The notes under the pieces are model-generated. The model was not told the origin of the DNA and did no database searches. It saw only the letters and a list, made by a program, of their open reading frames with translations. Positions 60,146 to 64,000 of a stretch of 64,000 nt of DNA are shown in pieces. The stretch is taken from the NCBI GenBank assembly GCA_963715675.1, contig OY970265.1, forward strand, positions 1,054,001 through 1,118,000. The letters run 5' to 3'. Within the stretch, counting starts at the first letter, position 1. Every line of letters begins with the position of its first letter. The DNA is from DASVWZ01 sp963715675 (GTDB lineage Bacteria > Acidobacteriota > Terriglobia > Terriglobales > Acidobacteriaceae). A program made the translations under genes and the position numbers.

Positions 60146-60388
60146 GTGGCCAGGGGATGGGAGAGCAAGTCCGTCGAGCAGCAACAGGCCGAAGTCCTAT
60201 CAAGTTCTTCGGAAATGAAACCGCGCCTCACGCCGGAGCAGTTCGAACAACGGCGAAAAAGACAAGGGATCGAGCTTTCACGACAGCGGATTCTCCAGCA
60301 GCTTGAAACCACTCAGAACCCTCGCCACCGTGAGATGCTGCACGCCGCGTTGGCTGATCTGGACACTCAACTCTCCCGGTTGGGCTGA
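60146..60388 (+). CDS. Small conserved helical protein of unknown function
   Basis: GTG at 60146 gives an 80-residue product opening VARGWESKSVE; GTG at 60125 in frame lies upstream of the TATAAT box and is unlikely. The product is almost wholly helical and charged (LTPEQFEQRRKRQGIELSRQ, RILQQLETTQNPRHREML, ALADLDTQLS). This suggests a coiled-coil or helical hairpin. I have seen similar openings in acidobacterial proteins next to purS; no function is known to me. Confidence 0.65.
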   Translation: MARGWESKSVEQQQAEVLSSSSEMKPRLTPEQFEQRRKRQGIELSRQRILQQLETTQNPRHREMLHAALADLDTQLSRLG

Positions 60389-60422
60389 GCCCAAAGGGCA
60401 CAGTGCGCTTCACAAGCTCGCG

Positions 60423-60428
60423 TATAAT
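60423..60428 (+). promoter_or_regulatory. TATAAT -10 box close to purS start
   Basis: A consensus TATAAT lies 10 bases upstream of the purS ATG at 60439, so a start point about 7 bases later would leave almost no leader. No clear -35 is visible; the preceding TTGGGC/GCCCAA hairpin (60380-60394) spans the stop codon of the upstream gene. Confidence 0.45.
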
Positions 60429-60438
60429 GAAGTTATCC

Positions 60439-60684
60439 ATGAAAGCCTATGTCTATGTTTCGCTGAAGAAGAGCGTTCTGGATCCCCAGGGGAAGACCAT
60501 CCATGGCGCTCTTAAGAAGATGGGATATAAGGGCCTGGAGGAAGTGCGTCAAGGCAAGTATTTCGAGTTGACTTTGGATGGGGGACTCGGGCGGTCCGAG
60601 GCGGAAAGCGAAGTGGAGCGCGTGGCTCGCGAGGTGCTCACCAATCCGGTGATCGAAGAGTTCCGCTATTCGATCGAAGAGTAG
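60439..60684 (+). CDS. purS: Phosphoribosylformylglycinamidine synthase subunit PurS
   Basis: ATG at 60439 (MKAYVYVSLKKSVLDPQGKT) is chosen; the frame extends upstream to 60403. The 81-residue product has the PurS motifs LKKMGYKGLEEVRQGKYFEL and VLTNPVIEEFRYSIEE. It bridges PurL and PurQ in FGAM synthetase. purL and purQ are not in the window after it; glmS follows instead. Confidence 0.9.
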   Translation: MKAYVYVSLKKSVLDPQGKTIHGALKKMGYKGLEEVRQGKYFELTLDGGLGRSEAESEVERVAREVLTNPVIEEFRYSIEE

Positions 60685-60711
60685 AGACCAGGCGTGGTGA
60701 GGAGCTAGGTT

Positions 60712-62586
60712 ATGTGCGGTATCGTCGGCTACGTTGGGAAGAAGAGCGTTGTCCCGGTGATCATAGACGGCCTGAGGCGTCTGGAGTATCGCGGCTATGA
60801 TTCTGCCGGTATCGCGGTCTGCGGAAACGGGGAAGGCTTGCAGCTCCGCCGTGCGGAAGGGAAGCTGCGCAATCTGGAGGAAGTCATCCGCCTCAAGCCG
60901 CTGGATGGCACCTACGGCATCGGCCACACCCGCTGGGCCACGCACGGCCGTCCCACCGAAGAGAATGCTCATCCTCACCGCGACTGCACTGGACGGATCG
61001 TGGTCGTGCACAACGGCATCATCGAGAACTACCTCACTCTGAAAAAGCAACTGATCCAGCAAGGGCACAAGTTCGTAACCGAGACCGACACGGAAGTCAT
61101 CGCTCACCTCGTCGAGGAGTATTTCCTGAAGACCGGCAATGGAAACCGGCCCTCTCTGGAAGAAGCGGTGCGCAAGACGGTTTCTCAACTGACCGGAGTC
61201 TTTGCGCTGGCGGTCATCGCGGTCGATGAGCCCAATAAGATTGTGGCCGCTCGCAATGGCCCACCGGTGGTGATCGGGTTGGGCAAAGACGAGTACTTTG
61301 TAGCCTCCGATGTCCCCGCCATTCTCTATCACACCCGCGATCTGTTTTTCCTGGAGGATGGCGACTTGGCGGTGCTCACGCCCAGCGGCGTCCAGCTTAC
61401 GGACTTTCAGGGGAAATCCATTACCCGTCAGGTGCAGCACGTGACCTGGGACCCGATCATGGCGGAAAAGGGCGGCTTCAAGCACTTCATGCTCAAAGAA
61501 ATCTATGAGCAGCCGCGCGCGGTGCGGGACACGACGCTGGGACGAATCTCTCAGGAAACCGGCCGGGTTTTCCTGGAGGAGATGGAGATCACGGAAGAGG
61601 AATTCAAGGCGGCCAAGAAGATCAACATTGCGGCGTGCGGCACCAGTTGGCACGCCGGGCAAGCCGGCAAGTTCATGATCGAAAGGCTGGCCCGGGTTCC
61701 AGTCGAAGTGGATTACGCCAGCGAATGGCGGTATCGCGATCCCATCATCGCGCCCGATACGATTACCTTATTGATCTCCCAGTCGGGCGAGACCGCGGAC
61801 ACGATCGCGGCCCAACGTGAGGCCAAAGCCAAAGGATCGAAGACTCTGGCCATTTGCAACGTGGTTGGGTCGATGATGACTCGCGAAGCCGCGGGTACGA
61901 TCTATACCCATGCCGGGCCGGAGATCGGCGTCGCTTCCACCAAGGCCTTTACCGGACAACTGACCGCGCTGTATCTGTTTGCGCTGTACCTTGGGGAACT
62001 GCGCGGAGAGATCAGCGGAGAGCAGGCCCGGCAGGCGGTTCACGAGCTAACCCGCATTCCCGGCAAGCTGGAACATATCCTCACCCACGACCAAAGCTGC
62101 GAAGACCTGGCGCGTGAGTACGGACGGGCGCAGGATTTTCTTTTTCTCGGACGCGGCATTCACTACCCAATCGCGCTGGAAGGCGCGCTCAAGCTGAAGG
62201 AAATTTCCTACATCCACGCGGAAGGCTATCCGGCGGGCGAGATGAAGCACGGTCCGAATGCCCTGATTGACGAGAATCTGCCGGTGGTCATCATCGCGAC
62301 CCGCGACATCAACGACCCGCTGTCCATGACGCGCTACGAAAAGACGATCTCCAACCTGAAGGAAGTCAAGGCGCGCTCCGGGCAGGTGATTGCGCTGGCG
62401 ACCGAAGGCGATCAGGAAATCAAAGAAGCCGCCGACCGGGTGCTCTATATCCCGGCGGCGCCCGACGAATTGTCGCCGATTCTGGAGATTGTGCCCTTAC
62501 AATTGCTCGCATATCATATCGCCGTCCGCCGAGGCTGCGACGTGGACCAGCCCCGGAATTTGGCCAAGTCGGTCACAGTGGAGTAG
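60712..62586 (+). CDS. glmS: Glucosamine-fructose-6-phosphate aminotransferase
   Basis: The 624-residue product opens MCGIVGYVGKKSVVPVI with the nucleophilic Cys2 of a class II glutamine amidotransferase, then GIGHTRWATHGRPTEENAHP and HNGIIENY. The isomerase half has two SIS domains (AACGTSWHAGQAGKFM, LISQSGETADTIAA, LGRGIHYPIALEGALKLKE) and the conserved C-terminus PRNLAKSVTVE. It makes glucosamine-6-phosphate for cell-wall precursors. No glmS ribozyme is apparent upstream; only 27 bases separate it from purS. Confidence 0.95.
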   Translation: MCGIVGYVGKKSVVPVIIDGLRRLEYRGYDSAGIAVCGNGEGLQLRRAEGKLRNLEEVIRLKPLDGTYGIGHTRWATHGRPTEENAHPHRDCTGRIVVVHNGIIENYLTLKKQLIQQGHKFVTETDTEVIAHLVEEYFLKTGNGNRPSLEEAVRKTVSQLTGVFALAVIAVDEPNKIVAARNGPPVVIGLGKDEYFVASDVPAILYHTRDLFFLEDGDLAVLTPSGVQLTDFQGKSITRQVQHVTWDPIMAEKGGFKHFMLKEIYEQPRAVRDTTLGRISQETGRVFLEEMEITEEEFKAAKKINIAACGTSWHAGQAGKFMIERLARVPVEVDYASEWRYRDPIIAPDTITLLISQSGETADTIAAQREAKAKGSKTLAICNVVGSMMTREAAGTIYTHAGPEIGVASTKAFTGQLTALYLFALYLGELRGEISGEQARQAVHELTRIPGKLEHILTHDQSCEDLAREYGRAQDFLFLGRGIHYPIALEGALKLKEISYIHAEGYPAGEMKHGPNALIDENLPVVIIATRDINDPLSMTRYEKTISNLKEVKARSGQVIALATEGDQEIKEAADRVLYIPAAPDELSPILEIVPLQLLAYHIAVRRGCDVDQPRNLAKSVTVE

Positions 62587-62601
62587 TTGGATACTCTGTG
62601 G

Positions 62602-62622
62602 AGACGTACCTTAGCTACGTCT
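62602..62622. repeat. AGACGTA/TACGTCT hairpin downstream of glmS
   Basis: A perfect 7-bp inverted repeat with loop CCTTAGC lies 16 bases after the glmS stop. Its core word matches the nested hairpin between sucC and sucD at 41771-41837. It could also act as a weak terminator, though no T tract follows. Confidence 0.5.
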
Positions 62623-62685
62623 TCGTATGCTTGGCGCATGCTCTGAAGTGCCTCCTCGCGGTCATTCTGATCATCCAAATGAGTG

Positions 62686-63408
62686 ATGGCCCAATTTCAG
62701 ACCTACAAGTGCCGACTGGTGCGGTCGACGCCGCTTTCGGATCTGACCAAGCATCTCGAATTTGAGGCGCATGGCGTATCGCGCTTCGGTTTTGTTGCTG
62801 GACAGTGGCTCTCGGTGAAGCACCAGCTGCCGGATGGCGAGGAACTCACGCGCGCCTATTCCATCGCATCAGTGCCGTCGGGGAACGGCCATTTTGCGTT
62901 CTGTCTGAACCGCGTGCAGGACGGTATCATGTCAAACTTCCTTTGCGGCCTGAAGGAGGGGGAGGAGATTTCCTGCCAGGGGCCGTTTGGTGGCTTCATT
63001 CTGCATCCACCCATGCGCGACACGGTATTCATCGCCACGGGCACCGGGATTGCGCCCCTCCGTTCGATGCTCCTTTGGCTGCTGGCAGATGAAGAGCGAA
63101 GTCAGGGCAAACAACTTTGGCTGGTGTTTGGCAATCGCACTGAAAAGGATATCTACTACCATGACGAATTTCTGCGGCTTCTGGAAAGGCACCCCAATTT
63201 CTACTACCTGCCGACTCTGAGCCGCGGGAGTGCGGAGTGGACTGGCCTGCGCGGTTACGTGCAGGATCATGTGCGGGCAATCGTAGGTCAGCGCAAAGAC
63301 ATGCACGCATACATTTGCGGACTGAACAGGATGGTGAAGGCGAACCGCGACTTGCTGTACGCTCTGGGTTGGGACCGCAAGTCGATACTGTACGAGCGGT
63401 TCGATTAA
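62686..63408 (+). CDS. Ferredoxin-NADP(+) reductase-type flavoprotein
   Basis: ATG at 62686 chosen; a GTG one codon earlier is in frame. The ~240-residue product has the FAD motif RAYSIASVPS, the NAD(P)-binding GTGIAPLRSMLLWLL and a conserved C-terminus (YICGLNRMVKANRDLL). These belong to the FNR superfamily of small soluble reductases. It probably transfers electrons between NAD(P)H and a ferredoxin or oxygenase. A partner is not in the window. Confidence 0.82.
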   Translation: MAQFQTYKCRLVRSTPLSDLTKHLEFEAHGVSRFGFVAGQWLSVKHQLPDGEELTRAYSIASVPSGNGHFAFCLNRVQDGIMSNFLCGLKEGEEISCQGPFGGFILHPPMRDTVFIATGTGIAPLRSMLLWLLADEERSQGKQLWLVFGNRTEKDIYYHDEFLRLLERHPNFYYLPTLSRGSAEWTGLRGYVQDHVRAIVGQRKDMHAYICGLNRMVKANRDLLYALGWDRKSILYERFD

Positions 63409-63543
63409 CCGTCCAAGCTGCGCAAAGCCACTTCCCCCCGGTGCTACAATTGAGCCGTCCTCTGACAACCCAGCACAACCTGGACCTAACCGGGCCCCTT
63501 CTCTGCTGGCCTTGCCAAATCTTACACAAGGAAGGAGATTTCA

Positions 63544-64000
63544 ATGAAAAAGTTGCTCACGTTTTTCCTTTTTGTCCCGGCCGTGCTGTTCGGCCAGAGT
63601 CCTTGGAATGGCACTTGGATGACCAAGCTAGACACGGCCCAACTGCCCAAGAAGCCCGAGGTATACTCTCTGCAGAACGGAACCTACAAGTGCGCGACCT
63701 GCGTGCCCGTCATTGAGATAAAAGCGGACGGGATGGACCAGGCCGTAACAGGGTCCCACTATTTCGACACTTCCAGCGTCAAGATTGTCGACTCTAACAC
63801 GCTGGAGATCACGAGCAAGAAAAATGGCAAGACCGTCTACTCGGAAACAGACACAGTTTCCTCGGACGGAAACACCTTGACGGAGAAATTCAAGGATCAG
63901 ACCTCCGGCAATCCCGAACCAGTTACCGGCGAGGAGACGTTGTCGCGAGTCAGCAAAGCCCCGGCGGGCTCGCACGCCGTCAGCGGATCCTGGCGTGCGG
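63544..64000 (+). CDS. Secreted protein of unknown function, 3'-truncated
   Basis: AAGGAAGGAG precedes the ATG. The visible 152 residues begin with a signal peptide (MKKLLTFFLFVPAVLFGQS), then a lipocalin-like or beta-barrel-like stretch opening WNGTWMTKLDTAQLPKKPEV and containing CATC. The frame is open to the window end, so the gene continues outside. No family is assigned with confidence. Confidence 0.7.
   Translation, partial: MKKLLTFFLFVPAVLFGQSPWNGTWMTKLDTAQLPKKPEVYSLQNGTYKCATCVPVIEIKADGMDQAVTGSHYFDTSSVKIVDSNTLEITSKKNGKTVYSETDTVSSDGNTLTEKFKDQTSGNPEPVTGEETLSRVSKAPAGSHAVSGSWRA

Noticed and set aside
60684..60712. glmS ribozyme upstream of glmS
   Set aside because: The gap to purS is only 27 bases, too short for the ribozyme.
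1..64000. CRISPR arrays, tRNA and rRNA genes
   Set aside because: No regularly spaced direct repeats with unique spacers, no tRNA-like T-arm with matching acceptor stem, and no rRNA sequence was noticed on either strand.

Overview
The window looks like a chromosomal segment of a high-GC Acidobacteriota genome (Terriglobia / Koribacter-like). The signs are two TonB-dependent receptors with an N-terminal carboxypeptidase-regulatory-like domain (Oar type, one of about 1240 residues), a GloVer tandem-repeat secreted protein, several small secreted or membrane proteins of a kind I associate with acidobacteria, and short hairpin-forming intergenic repeats. No rRNA, tRNA, CRISPR array or prophage was seen. 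Gene assignments rest on reading motifs by eye; no database search was possible.

Layout. 0-8.4 kb: exported proteins, namely a 5'-truncated sortilin-like beta-propeller, two tandem paralogous clan GH-A-like glycosidases, an unknown exported protein and a GloVer repeat protein. 8.4-27.4 kb: a polyamine/GABA/beta-alanine utilisation locus. The minus-strand arm reads TonB receptor, class III aminotransferase, APC permease, aldehyde dehydrogenase, GABA-type aminotransferase, methylmalonate-semialdehyde dehydrogenase. The divergent plus-strand arm reads MerR-XRE-cupin regulator, potD, potA, potB, potC, Tat-exported FAD amine oxidase. A second APC permease converges on the end. The arms are separated by a compact inverted-repeat promoter/operator near 19.63-19.67 kb. 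27.5-36.5 kb: housekeeping genes (site-2 protease, trpS, scpA, scpB, a VOC protein, an RluB-type pseudouridine synthase, hisC, mutM, purA, an ABM monooxygenase).

36.6-40.0 kb: a small accessory patch with a DUF5615/DUF433 toxin-antitoxin-like pair, a structured palindromic intergenic region, a 232-residue orphan and an IS110-family element of IS1111 type. The IS has perfect 15-bp subterminal inverted repeats and a nested hairpin of about 126 nt between transposase and right end, a good candidate for its guide (seeker/bridge) RNA. 40.0-45.5 kb: tautomerase, ndk, sucD, sucC, trpD, a two-TM unknown, DinB. 45.6-50.9 kb: beta-CASP nuclease, an M1-peptidase-like protein without HEXXH, rlmB and a thiolase. 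50.9-55.8 kb: a DUF4412-like protein, a LytTR response regulator, and a small His/Cys secreted protein followed by a second TonB receptor. 55.8-59.8 kb: a Crp/Fnr-type regulator and an FhlA-like sigma-54 activator split by an apparent single-base frameshift. 60.1-64 kb: an 80-residue unknown, purS, glmS, a ferredoxin-NADP reductase-like protein and a truncated secreted protein.

Taken together, the 8.4-26 kb locus encodes a plausible full route from outer-membrane and periplasmic uptake of polyamines, through oxidative deamination and transamination, to CoA esters or succinate, under a regulator whose XRE-cupin part resembles PuuR. Several intergenic gaps carry self-complementary degenerate repeats with a different core word at different loci; these are the least explained signal in the window.
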